From Chromohalobacter sp. 11-W (GTDB lineage Bacteria; Pseudomonadota; Gammaproteobacteria; Pseudomonadales; Halomonadaceae), in contig NZ_JARANZ010000005.1 in assembly GCF_029889905.1 (NCBI RefSeq), positions 1-64,000 on the forward strand: a DNA stretch of 64,000 bases. Direction: 5' to 3'. The notes beneath the pieces are model-generated. The model did not search any database and was not told where the DNA came from. It saw only the letters and a program-made list of their open reading frames with translations. Made by a program: the position numbers and the translations under genes. Below are positions 17,729-30,765 of the stretch, piece after piece (the stretch's first letter is position 1; each line of letters begins with the position of its first letter).

Positions 17729-20700
17729 TCAATGATCGGCGGCAGGTGGCGATGCCAGCACTTCGCGGGACCCATTGGTACCCATCGACGACACGACACC
17801 CGCCGACTCCATGGCCTCGACCAGGCGTGCGGCCCGGTTGTAGCCGATCTTGAAACGACGCTGCACCGCCGAGATCGAAGCGCGACGTGACTCAGTGACG
17901 AACTGCACGGCTTCATCGTAGAGCGCGTCCCGCTCGGGATCGTTGCTTTCAGCACCTTCCGACTCGAGCCCCGTCAAGGCATCCGCCGAGACACCTCCCG
18001 AGAGGATCTCATCGACGTATTCAGGCTCGCCGCGCCGCTTCCAGTCCTCAACGATACGATGCACTTCATCGTCGTCGACGAAGGCGCCGTGCACACGCGT
18101 CGGCATGCCGGCACCAGCGGGCAGATACAGCATGTCGCCGTGGCCGAGCAAGTTCTCTGCTCCGCCCTGATCGAGAATGGTGCGCGAATCGACCTTGGAG
18201 GACACCTGAAACGCCATGCGCGTCGGAATATTCGCCTTGATGAGACCCGTGACCACGTCGACCGAAGGACGCTGAGTGGCAAGGATCAAATGGATCCCTG
18301 CGGCGCGGGCCTTTTGCGCCAAGCGTGCGATCAACTCTTCGACCTTCTTGCCGACGATCATGAACATGTCGGCAAATTCATCGATCACGACCACGATGTA
18401 TGGCAACTTCTCGAGTACCGGGGGTTGCTGATGCATCTCCCACGGCTGAGGCTCCCATAGCGGATCGGCAACCTGGGCGCCATGCCGTTCGGCCTCGTCG
18501 AGCTTGGCGTTGAAGCCGGCCAGGTTGCGCACGCCCATCGCCGCCATCAGCTTGTAGCGTCGCTCCATCTCGGCCACACACCAGCGCAATGCGTTGGCGG
18601 CTTCCTTCATGTCGGTGACTACCGGCGCCAGCAGATGCGGAATGCCGTCGTAGACCGACAGTTCCAGCATCTTGGGATCGACCATGATCATGCGTACTTC
18701 ATCCGGCGTCGCCTTGAGCAACATCGAGATGAGCATGGCATTGACGCCCACCGACTTGCCCGACCCCGTGGTCCCGGCCACCAGCAGGTGTGGCATCTTA
18801 TTGAGATTGGTGACCACGGGATTACCACCGATATCCTGCCCCAGTCCCATAGTGACCGGCGAATCGGCCTGCTGGTAGACATCCGAGTCCAGTACTTCGC
18901 GCAGCCGAATCATGGCGCGGTTAGGGTTGGGGATTTCGATCCCTACCGTGGGACGCCCAGGGATGATCTCCACCACGCGTACGCTCTTGACCATCAGCGA
19001 ACGCGCCAAGTCCTTCGATAGATTGCTGATCTTGGAGACTTTGACCCCAGCGGCGGGCTTGATCTCGAAACGGGTGATGACCGGGCCCGGCCAGGTGTCG
19101 ACGACCTCTGCCTTGACACCATACTCACGCAGCCGCGTTTCCAGCAGCTCGGCCATGTCCGCCAACTGCTCATCGGTATAGTTGGGTTTTTGCTCACCGG
19201 TCGGCGTCAACAGCCGCAACGTGGGCAACGCCCCCTCGGGCTCGGTCGATGGCACGGTCTCGGGACGCTGATTCTGCAGATGCTCCACCGTCCACAATGC
19301 CGGAGCCTCATCATCGCCTTCCGGCTCGCTCGCCGACGGCTCGGCCGTGCGCACGTCGGGCGCTTCCCCGGGGGCGCTTTCTACCTGGCCACGCGGCGCT
19401 GACCGTGACATATCCTCCGAAGGCGCATCCGGCACCTCGGGCTCGGGCGGCGCCGAGGCCGGTGCCGATGAGCGTGCTTCCGGGGCTTCGTCGTCCCAGC
19501 TGATGCGGGGGCGTGGCGGCTCCGACGGCGCCTCGGGCGCGGGTTCCGGCGACGTGGCATCCTCGGACGCCGTCGTCGAAGCGTCATCCGGCTCGCGTGC
19601 TGACGTGGCGGGGGGCGCCGTTCCGACGTCATCATCGTCGCGGCGGGCCTGGATGCCCCAATCACCGAGCGGAACGTCGTCATCGTCGTCAGCGGTCAGC
19701 GGCTCCGGGATGGGTTCAGGAACACGCCGTCGGGTAACATCGGCGCGCATCGAGGCCGCAGAGCTCGTATCCGCTTGGGACGGCGTCTGAGACGACACGT
19801 CAGGCTCATCGGAGGCATGCGCCGTGGGGCGAGATTCCTCGCTCTCGCCACGCGCGTTGCGAGCCCGGTCATGCGACGCTGAGGCAGTGGCCGCGTGGTG
19901 CTGTGGCGCGTCAGAGTTGGTGGAGCCGCTTCGCTCGTCATCGGCTCGTTGGCGGGCCGTATAGGCAGCATCCGGGCGCTTGGCGGAGGGCGTGTGCTCG
20001 GGAACATCCCAGGGGATATCGGTCTTGCCATCATTGCGCCACGCCGAGGTTCCAAGCGTGGGCTCGGTAGTCTCGAAAGAGGGTTCCACACGACGTTCGC
20101 TAGCAGTCGCATATGATGGCGCCGCGGCCGCACTCGCCAATTGCGGGGCCCGCCGTGACGCCCGCCAGCGCTGCCACCATGAGGGGCGTTTTCCCTCATT
20201 CGCCGGCGCCTCATCCTCCTCCAATGCCGCATCGGCCTCGGCGGCATCCATGTCGTCCTCGTCGTAGGCATCACGTCGCTGGGCTGAACGCTGCCGACTA
20301 CCGCGCCACTTGGCGATGCTCCACGCCAGCAGGCGATACATGCCACGCCCCAGTTCATCCATGACCGCCAGCCAGGTCATGCCGGTGAACAGGGTAAAGC
20401 CGCACATGAAAGCGACCAGTGATACCAGTGTGGTGCCTTGCACATTGAGCAGCGGCTGTAACGCACCGACCAGCCCTTCGCCGAGAATACCGCCCGCCGC
20501 GTAAGGCAGCTCGCTATCGGGATGATAGAAATGCAGCGCCCCCAGGGTAGTCGTGCTCAGCAGCAGCAGTACCAGACCACTGGTACGTACCGAAAGCGCC
20601 GTCGGGTCCCAAGCGATATTCACTTCCCGCGCACGCAGCATCCGCCAGGCCGCGAAGCCGAACATGCCCGGCCACCACAGGGCACTGGCACCGAACAGCG

Positions 20701-20959
20701 AATACAGCACATCCGACAGCCACGCCCCGGCGGGGCCCATCCAGTTATTGATCGTTTGATTGGGGCCACTGTGTGACCAGCCCGGGTCGCCAGGCACATA
20801 ACTGAAAAGCGACAACAGGAGAAAGACACAGATAGCCAGCAGCACGATGGCCGCGCCTTCGCGCGTCACCCCCTGCAAATGCATCACGACCCGACGTGCC
20901 TGCTCCTTGGCGTGGGACGCCGTTTGTCCGCGCTCGTTGCGTTTTCCATTGACACTCAA
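17729..20959 (-). CDS. ftsK: DNA translocase FtsK
   Basis: Couples chromosome dimer resolution to division at the septum. The 1076 residues contain four N-terminal membrane segments (about 35-205), an acidic, Pro/Glu/Asp-rich linker (about 240-580), an alpha/beta motor with Walker A GTTGSGKS near 730 and Walker [12 protein letters not shown] near 858, and a C-terminal gamma winged helix (about 1010-1070) that reads KOPS and activates XerD. It begins with TTG at 20959, with GGGGGAT upstream. No ATG fits. It is shorter than E. coli FtsK (1329) because of the linker. Confidence 0.96.
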   Translation of the reverse strand: MSVNGKRNERGQTASHAKEQARRVVMHLQGVTREGAAIVLLAICVFLLLSLFSYVPGDPGWSHSGPNQTINNWMGPAGAWLSDVLYSLFGASALWWPGMFGFAAWRMLRAREVNIAWDPTALSVRTSGLVLLLLSTTTLGALHFYHPDSELPYAAGGILGEGLVGALQPLLNVQGTTLVSLVAFMCGFTLFTGMTWLAVMDELGRGMYRLLAWSIAKWRGSRQRSAQRRDAYDEDDMDAAEADAALEEDEAPANEGKRPSWWQRWRASRRAPQLASAAAAPSYATASERRVEPSFETTEPTLGTSAWRNDGKTDIPWDVPEHTPSAKRPDAAYTARQRADDERSGSTNSDAPQHHAATASASHDRARNARGESEESRPTAHASDEPDVSSQTPSQADTSSAASMRADVTRRRVPEPIPEPLTADDDDDVPLGDWGIQARRDDDDVGTAPPATSAREPDDASTTASEDATSPEPAPEAPSEPPRPRISWDDEAPEARSSAPASAPPEPEVPDAPSEDMSRSAPRGQVESAPGEAPDVRTAEPSASEPEGDDEAPALWTVEHLQNQRPETVPSTEPEGALPTLRLLTPTGEQKPNYTDEQLADMAELLETRLREYGVKAEVVDTWPGPVITRFEIKPAAGVKVSKISNLSKDLARSLMVKSVRVVEIIPGRPTVGIEIPNPNRAMIRLREVLDSDVYQQADSPVTMGLGQDIGGNPVVTNLNKMPHLLVAGTTGSGKSVGVNAMLISMLLKATPDEVRMIMVDPKMLELSVYDGIPHLLAPVVTDMKEAANALRWCVAEMERRYKLMAAMGVRNLAGFNAKLDEAERHGAQVADPLWEPQPWEMHQQPPVLEKLPYIVVVIDEFADMFMIVGKKVEELIARLAQKARAAGIHLILATQRPSVDVVTGLIKANIPTRMAFQVSSKVDSRTILDQGGAENLLGHGDMLYLPAGAGMPTRVHGAFVDDDEVHRIVEDWKRRGEPEYVDEILSGGVSADALTGLESEGAESNDPERDALYDEAVQFVTESRRASISAVQRRFKIGYNRAARLVEAMESAGVVSSMGTNGSREVLASPPAADH

Positions 20960-21252
20960 GTGGCCATCCCCCTTGCGCCACGTATGGCGATACCTAATGT
21001 TGCCGACACTGCCCGACGCGTGCCGTCCCTGTCTTTCACGTGCGAGAGAACGGCTCGCATCTCATCCGATGGGCTTTTCTGGTTTGCCATCATACCCACC
21101 CCATGCGCTGCGTCACAGGGGAAAAGCCATACCTCTCGTTGTCGCGGAAGGGCGACGCCACGCGGCCGGGAGGCGAAGCGGGTAGTTATCGATGCCGCAC
21201 CTGGCGTACGCTGAAGCTCCCTCTTGGACGATATCAGCAGAGACGCGTACCC
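20960..21252. other. 293-base region between ftsK and aat
   Basis: No convincing gene seen. Pseudomonas carries trxB here, but no FAD- or CxxC-type coding remnant is recognisable in any frame. It must hold the divergent ftsK and aat promoters. No strong consensus boxes stand out. Confidence 0.6.
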
Positions 21253-21978
21253 ATGTTGCCTTGGCTACCTCCCCACCGGGTCGGCTTCCCGCCCGTCGAA
21301 CAAGCATTACGCGAGCCCGACGGATTGCTTGCCGCCGGCGGCGGGCTGTCGCCGGACTGGCTGCGCTGCGCCTATCGACGCGGCATATTCCCATGGTTCG
21401 CACCGGGTGAACCCATCCTGTGGTGGAGCCCCGACCCGCGCCTGGTGTTGTTTCCCGACGAGATCCACGTGCGCCGCAGCCTCGCCAAGCGCCTACGCAA
21501 CGCGGGCTTCACGGTGACCTTCGACCACGCTTTCAGCGCTGTCATCGACGCCTGCACCACGCCTCGCGAAGACTATGCAGGCACCTGGATTACCCCAGAG
21601 ATGCGCCATGCCTACTGCCGTTTACATGCCGAAGGCGTTGCCCATTCAGTGGAGGTATGGCGCGGTGGTGAACTGGTCGGCGGGCTCTACGGCATCGGCC
21701 TGGGCGGCGTGTTCTTCGGCGAATCGATGTTCAGTCGCGTCGCCGATGCTTCGAAAGTGGCGCTGGTGCATCTTGCCCGGTATCTGGCGGCACACGGCGG
21801 ACGACTGATCGATTGCCAGGTGCATACGCCTCATCTGGCCAGTCTTGGCGCACGCAGCATCGCCCGCTCAACGTTCATCGACTATCTTGACCAATATGTG
21901 GAGGGCCACGGATCACCGATGCTGTGGTCTTCTGCTACGCCCGATCATTTCCCAGTCGAAGAGCCGAAGCCAACGTGA
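21253..21978 (+). CDS. aat: Leucyl/phenylalanyl-tRNA-protein transferase
   Basis: Adds Leu or Phe from aminoacyl-tRNA to proteins with N-terminal Arg or Lys, creating a ClpS/ClpAP degron. The 241-residue protein shows FPPVEQALREPDGLLAAGG, RRGIFPWF, WWSPDPRLVL and GGLYGIGLGGVFFGESMFS, all family signatures. The ATG at 21253 is chosen by homology, and the long upstream in-frame extension has none. The ribosome site is weak. Its stop overlaps the GTG of the next gene. clpS and clpA, which act on its products, lie 2-5 kb downstream. Confidence 0.95.
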   Translation: MLPWLPPHRVGFPPVEQALREPDGLLAAGGGLSPDWLRCAYRRGIFPWFAPGEPILWWSPDPRLVLFPDEIHVRRSLAKRLRNAGFTVTFDHAFSAVIDACTTPREDYAGTWITPEMRHAYCRLHAEGVAHSVEVWRGGELVGGLYGIGLGGVFFGESMFSRVADASKVALVHLARYLAAHGGRLIDCQVHTPHLASLGARSIARSTFIDYLDQYVEGHGSPMLWSSATPDHFPVEEPKPT

Positions 21979-22730
21979 GCAGCAACACGCCATCCCAACT
22001 CACGCGAGATCTGCGTTTCTTCCTCACGGTCCCGCATGGATGCAGCTATCTACCGGACCGTGAGGCGACTACGCTATTTCTGGATCCTCAGGAACAGCCC
22101 GGTCAAGGCGTCTACGACGCGCTGTCGTTGCTGGGCTTTCGGCGCAGCGGCCGACATCTCTATCGCCCACACTGCGAGGGGTGCCGGGCTTGTATTTCGG
22201 TACGTATCCCGGTGCAAGACTTCGCGGCCTCTCGCACGCAGCGCAAGCTGATGTCACGCAATGCCGACCTCGAAACACGCATACGGCCGGCGGCTTTTCA
22301 CGAAGAACATTATGCGCTTTACGCACGCTACATTCGCACCCGCCACGCCGATGGCGACATGTTCCCGCCCAGCCACGAGCAATACCGCACCTTCCTGACC
22401 CTGGATCACCCCTACGCACGCTTGATCGAATTTCGTCTGGAAGGCCAACTGCTCGCGGTCGCGGCGACGGATCTGCTGAGCCATGGCGTGTCGGCCATTT
22501 ACACCTTCTTCGACCCGGGACTGGAATTCGAGCGCCGCTCTCTCGGCACCTACTCGATCCTCCATCAGATAGAGCTGGCACGCCGGCTCGAGCTCCCCCA
22601 CGTCTACCTCGGCTACTGGATTCGTCAGTGCCGCAAGATGCGCTACAAACAGGATTTTCAGCCTCTAGAATACCTCGATGGCCGATATTGGCGGCGTCGA
22701 ATCCCCCTAGCCGACACGCCCTTATCATGA
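21975..22730 (+). CDS. bpt: Aspartate/glutamate leucyltransferase
   Basis: Transfers Leu to proteins with N-terminal Asp or Glu (older name arginyl-tRNA-protein transferase, ate), feeding the N-degron pathway. The 251-residue protein has the N-terminal CxxC-type cluster HCEGCRACISVRI and the C-terminal domain with GYWIRQCRKMRYK. The GTG start at 21975 overlaps the aat stop as GTGA, indicating coupling. Upstream in-frame ATG codons lie inside aat and are rejected. Confidence 0.93.
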   Translation: MSSNTPSQLTRDLRFFLTVPHGCSYLPDREATTLFLDPQEQPGQGVYDALSLLGFRRSGRHLYRPHCEGCRACISVRIPVQDFAASRTQRKLMSRNADLETRIRPAAFHEEHYALYARYIRTRHADGDMFPPSHEQYRTFLTLDHPYARLIEFRLEGQLLAVAATDLLSHGVSAIYTFFDPGLEFERRSLGTYSILHQIELARRLELPHVYLGYWIRQCRKMRYKQDFQPLEYLDGRYWRRRIPLADTPLS

Positions 22731-22758
22731 CGCTAGCGCAACATCATGCACATGATTT

Positions 22759-22787
22759 TTGCCTTAACCCTCGGCATGCGGCAGAAT
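22759..22787 (+). promoter_or_regulatory. Possible infA promoter
   Basis: TTGCCT (22759-22764) and CAGAAT (22782-22787) are separated by 17 bases in the 173-base gap between bpt and infA. It would give a leader of about 110 bases. This is a moderate match only. Confidence 0.35.
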
Positions 22788-22903
22788 ATCGGGCTATCTT
22801 CAAAACCGATGCTGGCCACGGTCGGTAATTAGCGCTGGCAACGGCCGCAAACCGTGGCGCACTTTCGAAGAAGCTTTCAACGCAATACGAGGAAACGCCT
22901 AAT

Positions 22904-23122
22904 ATGGCACGTGAAGACCATATTGAAATGGAAGGTGTCGTGGTCGATACCCTTCCCAACACCATGTTCCGAGTCGAACTGGAAAACGGCCACGTCGTGA
23001 CGGCCCATATCTCCGGCAAGATGCGCAAGAACTACATCCGCATATTGACCGGCGACAAGGTCAAGGTCGAGCTGACTCCGTACGATCTTTCCAAGGGTCG
23101 CATCGTCTACCGCGCCCGCTGA
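22904..23122 (+). CDS. infA: Translation initiation factor IF-1
   Basis: 72-residue OB-fold protein that binds the 30S A site during initiation. The sequence is nearly canonical: [38 protein letters not shown] and [24 protein letters not shown] lies upstream of the ATG. It sits between bpt and the convergent clpA, as in other gammaproteobacteria. Confidence 0.98.
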   Translation: MAREDHIEMEGVVVDTLPNTMFRVELENGHVVTAHISGKMRKNYIRILTGDKVKVELTPYDLSKGRIVYRAR

Positions 23123-23170
23123 GCCACCACCACGGCGCACTCGCGCTGTCGGCTTGCTACTGCGCCCACG

Positions 23171-23199
23171 AAAAACGCCCCGTCATGACGACAGGGCGT
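23171..23199 (-). terminator. Rho-independent terminator after clpA
   Basis: Minus-strand stem ACGCCC...GGGCGT (23175-23199, extended by GTC/GAC) followed by TTTTTCG. It lies 38 bases after the clpA stop. No T-run exists in the infA direction. Confidence 0.82.
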
Positions 23200-23236
23200 G
23201 AAGCGTGCGGCGTTACGGCGTGAGTTGAGGAGTCGC

Positions 23237-25498
23237 TCAGGCCACGGCCGCCTCCGTCTCCATGTGTAGCTCGCCTTCCTCGAGGGTGACATACACTACG
23301 CCACCGTGCTCGGCGAGATCGCCGAACAGAATCATCTCGGCAAGCGGCTTCTTGAGCTTCTCCTGGATGACACGTGCCATGGGGCGCGCCCCCATTTCCG
23401 GATCGTAACCCTCCTCGGCCAGCCAGGCTCGTGCCGATTCGTCGACATCCAGTTGCACGCGTTTCTCGTCGAGTTGCGCCTGTAGCTCGACCAGGAACTT
23501 GTCGACCACATTGCGCACCACCGAAGGTGCCAGGCCGTGGAATTGGATGATGCCATCCAGGCGATTGCGGAACTCGGGCGAGAAGGTCTTGCGCAGCACC
23601 TCCATGCCGTCCGTGGAATGATCCTGGGTCTGGAAACCGATGGAGCGACGCGCGATCTGCTCGGCCCCGGCATTCGAGGTCATGATCACGATCACGTGGC
23701 GGAAATCGGCCTCACGACCGTTATTGTCCGTCAGGCGGCCATGGTCCATGACCTGCAGCAGCAGGTTGAAGACCTCGGGGTGTGCCTTCTCGATCTCGTC
23801 GAGCAACAGCACGCAATGTGGCTGCTTGGTGATCGCCTCGGTCAGCAAGCCACCTTGGTCGTATCCCACATAGCCAGGAGGCGCGCCGATCAGACGCGAC
23901 ACCGTGTGGCGTTCCATGTACTCGGACATGTCGAAGCGCACCAGCTCGATGCCCATCAACTGCGACAGCTGGCGCGCCACTTCGGTCTTGCCGACCCCGG
24001 TCGGCCCCGAGAACAGGAAGCTGCCCACCGGCTTGTCGGGCGATTTAAGGCCCGCTCGCGATAGCTTGATCGCCGCCGAGAGGCTGGTAATGGCTTCATC
24101 CTGGCCGAATACCAACATCTTGAGATCGCGCTCGAGATTCGACAGCAGCGTACGGTCCGAGCTGGAGACGCTCTTCGGCGGAATCCGCGCGATGGACGCC
24201 ACCACCGCCTCGACCTGATCGACATCGATGGTCGAGACGCGCATTTCCGGCGGCAACAACCGCTGATGCGCCCCTGCCTCGTCGATCACATCGATGGCTT
24301 TGTCCGGCAGGAAGCGATCGTTGATGTAGCGATCCGCCAGACGTACCGCGCTGTCCAGCGCGCCATCGGTGTACTTGAGCGCGTGATGCTCTTCGAAGCG
24401 TCCACGCAGCCCCTTGAGGATACGGATGGTGTCGTCCACCGTCGGCTCGGGCACGTCGACTTTCTGGAAGCGCCGTGCCAGGGCACGATCCTTTTCGAAG
24501 ATGCCACGGTATTCCTGGAAGGTGGTCGAGCCGATGCAGCGCAACTCGCCCGAGGACAACAACGGCTTGAGCAGGTTGGAGGCATCCATGACGCCGCCCG
24601 ATGCTGCGCCGGCACCGATCACGGTATGAATCTCGTCGATGAACAAGATCGAGTTAGGCTGTTTGCGCAACTCGGCCAGCAGCCCCTTGAGCCGCTTCTC
24701 GAAGTCACCTCGGTACTTGGTGCCGGCCAGCAAGGTCCCCATGTCCAGTGAATAAACGACACCATCGCTGATGACATCGGGGACATCTTCCTCGACGATC
24801 CGCTTGGCCAGGCCTTCGGCAATGGCGGTCTTGCCGACACCTGCCTCGCCCACCAGCAGCGGGTTGTTCTTGCGCCGCCGCGCAAGGATCTGAATCACGC
24901 GCTCAAGCTCATGGTCGCGACCGATCAACGGATCGATCTTGCCAAGGCGCGCCTGTTCGTTGAGGTTGGTGGCATAGCCCGTCAGCGGATGGGGGCTACC
25001 CTCCGACACGCCCTCCTCGGCCTCTTCACTTTCATGCGAAGAGGGAGACTGGCCATGTCCGGCAACCTTGGAAATGCCATGCGCGATGTAATTAACCGCA
25101 TCAACGCGCGCAACATTCTGTTGTTTGAGGAAGTAAACGGCCTGGCTTTCCTGCTCTGAGAAGATCGCGACCAGGACGTTGGCCCCCGTGACTTCCGATT
25201 TCCCCGAGGATTGCACATGGAAGACGGCACGCTGCAGTACGCGCTGGAAGCCCAGCGTGGGCTGCGTTTCACGATCTTCCTGATCGTCGGGGATCAAAGG
25301 GGTGGTGGAATTGATGAAGTCCTGCAGATCGGCGCGCAGTTTTTCGAGATTGGCGCCGCAGGCTCGCAACACATCGGCCGCGGAGGCATTGTCCAACAAC
25401 GCCAGCAGCAGGTGTTCCACGGTCATGAACTCATGGCGCTTGGAGCGCGCCACGGTGAAGGCCGTGTTCAGGGTGAGTTCAAGTTCTTTGCTCAACAT
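23237..25498 (-). CDS. clpA: ATP-dependent Clp protease ATP-binding subunit ClpA
   Basis: AAA+ unfoldase that feeds ClpP. The 753 residues comprise an N-domain that docks ClpS (1-145), a first ATPase domain with GEAGVGKT near 219 and a second with GPTGVGKT near 499. The hinge lacks the long coiled middle domain of ClpB, which separates ClpA from ClpB. AAAGGGGA precedes the ATG. It is downstream of clpS on the same strand, so the adaptor is made with its enzyme. clpP is not in the window. Confidence 0.97.
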   Translation of the reverse strand: MLSKELELTLNTAFTVARSKRHEFMTVEHLLLALLDNASAADVLRACGANLEKLRADLQDFINSTTPLIPDDQEDRETQPTLGFQRVLQRAVFHVQSSGKSEVTGANVLVAIFSEQESQAVYFLKQQNVARVDAVNYIAHGISKVAGHGQSPSSHESEEAEEGVSEGSPHPLTGYATNLNEQARLGKIDPLIGRDHELERVIQILARRRKNNPLLVGEAGVGKTAIAEGLAKRIVEEDVPDVISDGVVYSLDMGTLLAGTKYRGDFEKRLKGLLAELRKQPNSILFIDEIHTVIGAGAASGGVMDASNLLKPLLSSGELRCIGSTTFQEYRGIFEKDRALARRFQKVDVPEPTVDDTIRILKGLRGRFEEHHALKYTDGALDSAVRLADRYINDRFLPDKAIDVIDEAGAHQRLLPPEMRVSTIDVDQVEAVVASIARIPPKSVSSSDRTLLSNLERDLKMLVFGQDEAITSLSAAIKLSRAGLKSPDKPVGSFLFSGPTGVGKTEVARQLSQLMGIELVRFDMSEYMERHTVSRLIGAPPGYVGYDQGGLLTEAITKQPHCVLLLDEIEKAHPEVFNLLLQVMDHGRLTDNNGREADFRHVIVIMTSNAGAEQIARRSIGFQTQDHSTDGMEVLRKTFSPEFRNRLDGIIQFHGLAPSVVRNVVDKFLVELQAQLDEKRVQLDVDESARAWLAEEGYDPEMGARPMARVIQEKLKKPLAEMILFGDLAEHGGVVYVTLEEGELHMETEAAVA

Positions 25499-25609
25499 GG
25501 CAATCCCCTTTTAGCCGCCTATGGCGTCTGTCGGCACTTTCACAATCGGGCACAAACAGAGGTTATGCAAGTGCTACCTTGGACCACGATTTAACGCAGC
25601 AGTGCCGTC

Positions 25610-26005
25610 TCAGTCCGCCTCGTCGATATCGCACAGTAACGGATGCTGGCATTCGCGTGCGTACTCGTTGACTTGATGACATTTGGTTTCCGCGATATCA
25701 CGGGTGAAGATGCCACATGTCGCTTTGCCATGGGTATGCACGACAAGCATGATCTGCACGGCTTTCTCCCGCTCCAACGCAAAGAAGGTTTGCAACACCT
25801 CGACGACGAACTCCATGGGAGTGAAGTCATCATTGTGCAGCACGACCTTGTACATCGGCGGTTTGGCCAGCTCCGGGTCCGCCGACTGGACCGATACGTC
25901 GCCCTCCGGGTCTTCGTGGGGATCCTCACCGGGCGGTCGCGTCATGCCAAGGGTGACCGCCGCGTCAGGCGCTCGAGATGCGAATGGGCTTTCTAATTCA
26001 AACAT
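25610..26005 (-). CDS. clpS: ATP-dependent Clp protease adaptor ClpS
   Basis: Delivers N-degron substrates to ClpA. The 131-residue protein has a disordered acidic N-terminal tail and a core with [41 protein letters not shown] and the C-terminal [17 protein letters not shown]. The HNDD motif includes the N-degron-binding Asn/Asp pair. The ATG at 26005 gives a family-like length but has no clear Shine-Dalgarno. An ATG at 25945 is possible. It works with aat and bpt encoded nearby. Confidence 0.92.
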   Translation of the reverse strand: MFELESPFASRAPDAAVTLGMTRPPGEDPHEDPEGDVSVQSADPELAKPPMYKVVLHNDDFTPMEFVVEVLQTFFALEREKAVQIMLVVHTHGKATCGIFTRDIAETKCHQVNEYARECQHPLLCDIDEAD

Positions 26006-26231
26006 AGATGGAAATGTCCGTAAGTGCGCGCCGGATAGGCAAGACGAAGCGCCCAAGGGCCAACACCGCCGCCTATCTCCGGTTTCTTCAATGTGCGGCC
26101 GGCTGGGCGTGGATGCAAGGTAGGCGCCATGAAAAAGCCCACTCCTGGCAGGCGCAAGTATGGCATCGCGCCCCGAGTGCGGAGTAGGCTTTGCCCATCG
26201 CCGCTGCTTGTCGAAAGATCCGAGACCGCCC

Positions 26232-26825
26232 ATGAGTTCGCTTTACCTGCTGCATAAACCTTATCAAATGCTCTCGCAGTTTACCGATACGCAAGGCAGG
26301 GCAACGCTCGCCAACGTCATCGATGTCCCCGAGGTCTACCCCGCCGGGCGTCTCGATTACGACTCGGAGGGCCTGCTCCTGCTGACCGACGATGGCGCCC
26401 TGGCGCACCGCATCAGCCATCCGCGTCACAAGCAGCCCAAAACCTACTGGGTGCAGGTCGAAGGCGACCCCGGAGAAACGACCCTAAAGGCGCTGCGCAG
26501 CGGCGTCACGCTAAAAGACGGCCCGACGCGGCCCGCCCAGGTGCGGCGCCTCGAGGCGCCCGGTATCGCACCACGCCAGCCGCCGGTACGCTACCGCGAG
26601 GCCATTCCCACCGCCTGGCTCGAAATCGTCCTCAGCGAAGGTCGAAACCGCCAGGTACGCCGTATGACGGCACATGTCGGTCATCCTACGCTGCGCCTGA
26701 TCCGCGTCGCCATCGGCCCCTGGCGCCTCGATGATCTAGCGCCGGGCGCCTGGCGCAAGGAAACACTGCATGCGCCGCGCAGCAAGGCCTCTACGCCGGC
26801 CAAGCGCCACCGGAGTCGTCGATGA
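26232..26825 (+). CDS. rluE: 23S rRNA pseudouridine synthase RluE
   Basis: Isomerises a uridine of 23S rRNA (position 2457 in E. coli). The 197-residue protein belongs to the RsuA/RluB/RluE family with no S4 domain. The catalytic [17 protein letters not shown] is near residue 40 and [12 protein letters not shown] near 140. The basic C-terminal tail ([13 protein letters not shown]) is common in the family. The ATG at 26232 is chosen by homology, since the preceding frame is not conserved. The stop overlaps nudJ as ATGA. Confidence 0.92.
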   Translation: MSSLYLLHKPYQMLSQFTDTQGRATLANVIDVPEVYPAGRLDYDSEGLLLLTDDGALAHRISHPRHKQPKTYWVQVEGDPGETTLKALRSGVTLKDGPTRPAQVRRLEAPGIAPRQPPVRYREAIPTAWLEIVLSEGRNRQVRRMTAHVGHPTLRLIRVAIGPWRLDDLAPGAWRKETLHAPRSKASTPAKRHRSRR

Positions 26826-27271
26826 GCCGCTGGACGCCCCACGTCACTGTTGCCAGCGTCGTCGAGCGCGCCGGCCGTTACCTACTCGTCGAGGAAGACA
26901 AGGGCGGCCCGTTCAGCCTCTTCAACCAGCCCGCCGGCCATCTCGAACCCGGCGAGCGCCTGACCCAGGCTGCCGAACGCGAAACCCGCGAGGAAGCCGC
27001 CTGGCACATCACGTTGACCGGCTATCTGGGGCTTTATGTGTATACCGCCCCCGATGAGGTGACGTTTCACAGCCACGCCTTCGTGGGGATTCCCCTGGCG
27101 CATCTGGGTAATGCGCTGGACAGTGGCATCGTCGCCGCGCATTGGCTCACGCTCGACGAAATCGAGGCACTGGAGCGCGCGCACCGCCTGCGCAGCCCGC
27201 TGGTGCTCAAGCGCATACGCGCCGCCATCGCCGGACGCCAGTTTCCGCTCGATGTGATTCACGAGCGCTGA
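26822..27271 (+). CDS. nudJ: Nudix phosphatase NudJ
   Basis: Predicted HMP-PP/nucleoside di- and triphosphate phosphatase. The 149-residue protein starts PHVTVASVVERAGRYLLVEE and has a Nudix box GHLEPGERLTQAAERE followed by TREEAAW. The usual Gly near the end of the box is Ala, while the metal-binding Glu residues are kept. It is coupled to rluE by a 4-base overlap and precedes mnmA, as in E. coli and Pseudomonas. Its stop codon lies inside the first unit of a 22-base tandem repeat. Confidence 0.9.
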   Translation: MSRWTPHVTVASVVERAGRYLLVEEDKGGPFSLFNQPAGHLEPGERLTQAAERETREEAAWHITLTGYLGLYVYTAPDEVTFHSHAFVGIPLAHLGNALDSGIVAAHWLTLDEIEALERAHRLRSPLVLKRIRAAIAGRQFPLDVIHER

Positions 27272-27326
27272 TGGCTCAATTCACGAGCTCTGATGGCTCA
27301 ATTTACGAGCGCTGATGGCTCAAGCT
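27261..27326. repeat. 22-base tandem repeat, three units
   Basis: Three near-identical units (27261-27282, 27283-27304, 27305-27326) begin ACGAGCGCTGATGGCTCA. They start inside the last codons of nudJ, so each unit repeats the HER-stop context and a TGATGG overlap of a stop and an ATG. They lie 75 bases before the mnmA start. Confidence 0.85.
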
Positions 27327-27349
27327 CGAAGCACGAAGCCGGTTTCAGG

Positions 27350-27355
27350 TATAAT
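27350..27355 (+). promoter_or_regulatory. Possible mnmA -10 box
   Basis: Perfect TATAAT, 45 bases before the mnmA ATG. The -35 region falls at the end of the 22-base repeat and has no consensus hexamer. Confidence 0.4.
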
Positions 27356-27400
27356 ATCGCCCCGAACATCAATCCATCCTCAACCCATTCGAGAGTGACC

Positions 27401-28551
27401 ATGTCTCACGCCACGGAATCCTCCACCGCGGGGGCCGCTACCGCGTGCAAAGTCATCGTCGGCATGTCCGGCGGCGTCGATTCGTCCGTGACCGCCCTCG
27501 TCCTGCTGGAGCAGGGCTACGAGGTCGAAGGCCTGTTCATGAAGAACTGGGACGAGGACGACGGCACCGAGTACTGCACCGCCAAGGACGATCTTGCCGA
27601 TGCCCAGGCCGTGTGCGACAAGCTCGGCATTCGGCTGCATACCGCGAACTTCGCCGCCGAGTACTGGGATAACGTCTTCGAACATTTCCTCGCCGAGTAC
27701 AAGGCCGGCCGGACGCCCAATCCGGATATCCTTTGCAACCGCGAGATCAAGTTCAAGGTCTTCCTCGAATACGCCGAAATGCTCGGCGCCGAACGCATCG
27801 CTACCGGGCATTACGTGCGCAATGGTGAGCGTGACGGTCGCGTGCGCCTGCTCAAGGGTCTGGATGCCAACAAGGACCAGAGCTACTTCCTGCACGCCGT
27901 GCCGGAAGTCGCCATCGCGCGTACGCTATTCCCGGTCGGCGAGATGGAGAAAAGCGAGGTCCGCGCCATCGCCGAGCGCCATGGCCTGGCCACCGCGCGC
28001 AAAAAGGATTCTACCGGCATCTGCTTCATCGGCGAGCGGCGCTTCGGCGACTTCCTGAAGCAGTACCTGCCCGCACAGCCAGGTACGATCGAAACGCCCG
28101 AGGGCGAGGTCATCGGCGAGCACATGGGGCTGATGTATTACACCCTCGGTCAGCGCCAGGGGCTGGGCATCGGCGGCCTGCCCAACCACCCCGACGCGCC
28201 CTGGTACGTGGCCGCCAAGGACCTCGAACGCAACGTCCTGGTCGCCGTGCAAGGCAAACACCATCCGCTTTTGTACACCGACAGTCTGAGCACCGAGCCT
28301 GTGGAATGGGTCGCCGGTCAACCGCCGGCACCGCAGGCACGCCTCCAGGCCAAGACCCGCTATCGCCAACAAGATGTCGCCTGCCAAGTTCGCGTGCTCG
28401 AGGACGGCGGTGTCGAAGCATTCTTCGACGACCCCCAACGCGCGGTCACGCCGGGCCAGTCGCTGGTGCTCTACGAAGATGATATCTGCCTGGGCGGCGG
28501 CGTCATTCGCGAGACATGGAACCGACACGCGCGCCAAGGAGACAACGCCGC

Positions 28552-28555
<4 letters not shown>
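27401..28555 (+). CDS. mnmA: tRNA-specific 2-thiouridylase
   Basis: Thiolates U34 of Glu, Lys and Gln tRNAs with sulfur from the Tus relay. The 384-residue protein has the PP-loop [10 protein letters not shown] (21-30), catalytic Cys112 (LCNREIKF) and persulfide Cys208 ([13 protein letters not shown]). The ATG at 27401 gives a short N-terminal tail before KVIVGMSGG. An earlier ATG at 27293 lies in the repeat and is rejected. Its stop overlaps hflD as ATGA. Confidence 0.95.
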
Positions 28556-30607
<2,052 letters not shown>

Positions 30608-30609
30608 GT

Positions 30610-30637
30610 AGCTGGAAGCTGGAAGCTGGAAGCTGGA
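30610..30637. repeat. AGCTGGA microsatellite, four units
   Basis: Four perfect copies of AGCTGGA start 2 bases after the purB stop codon. An inverted, degenerate counterpart (CTTCCGGCTTCCAG) lies near 30678-30691, so a loose hairpin is possible. It separates purB from the roxA-like gene. Confidence 0.8.
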
Positions 30638-30765
30638 AGGAAGCATGAACTCGCCATCAACGGTGCCAAGCCGTTTCTTCCGGCTTCCAGGCGCGCAGCG
30701 CCGCTCTTCAAGCTTCACACATGGTCGCGGTTGCCCACTCATCCCTTTCGAATCCCGAGATTCTT

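Noticed and set aside
20960-21252. Remnant of trxB
   Set aside because: No FAD-binding or CxxC motif could be read in any frame.
27293-27400. Upstream start of mnmA in the 22-base repeat
   Set aside because: It would add 36 non-conserved residues and include the likely -10 box. The ATG at 27401 matches the family.
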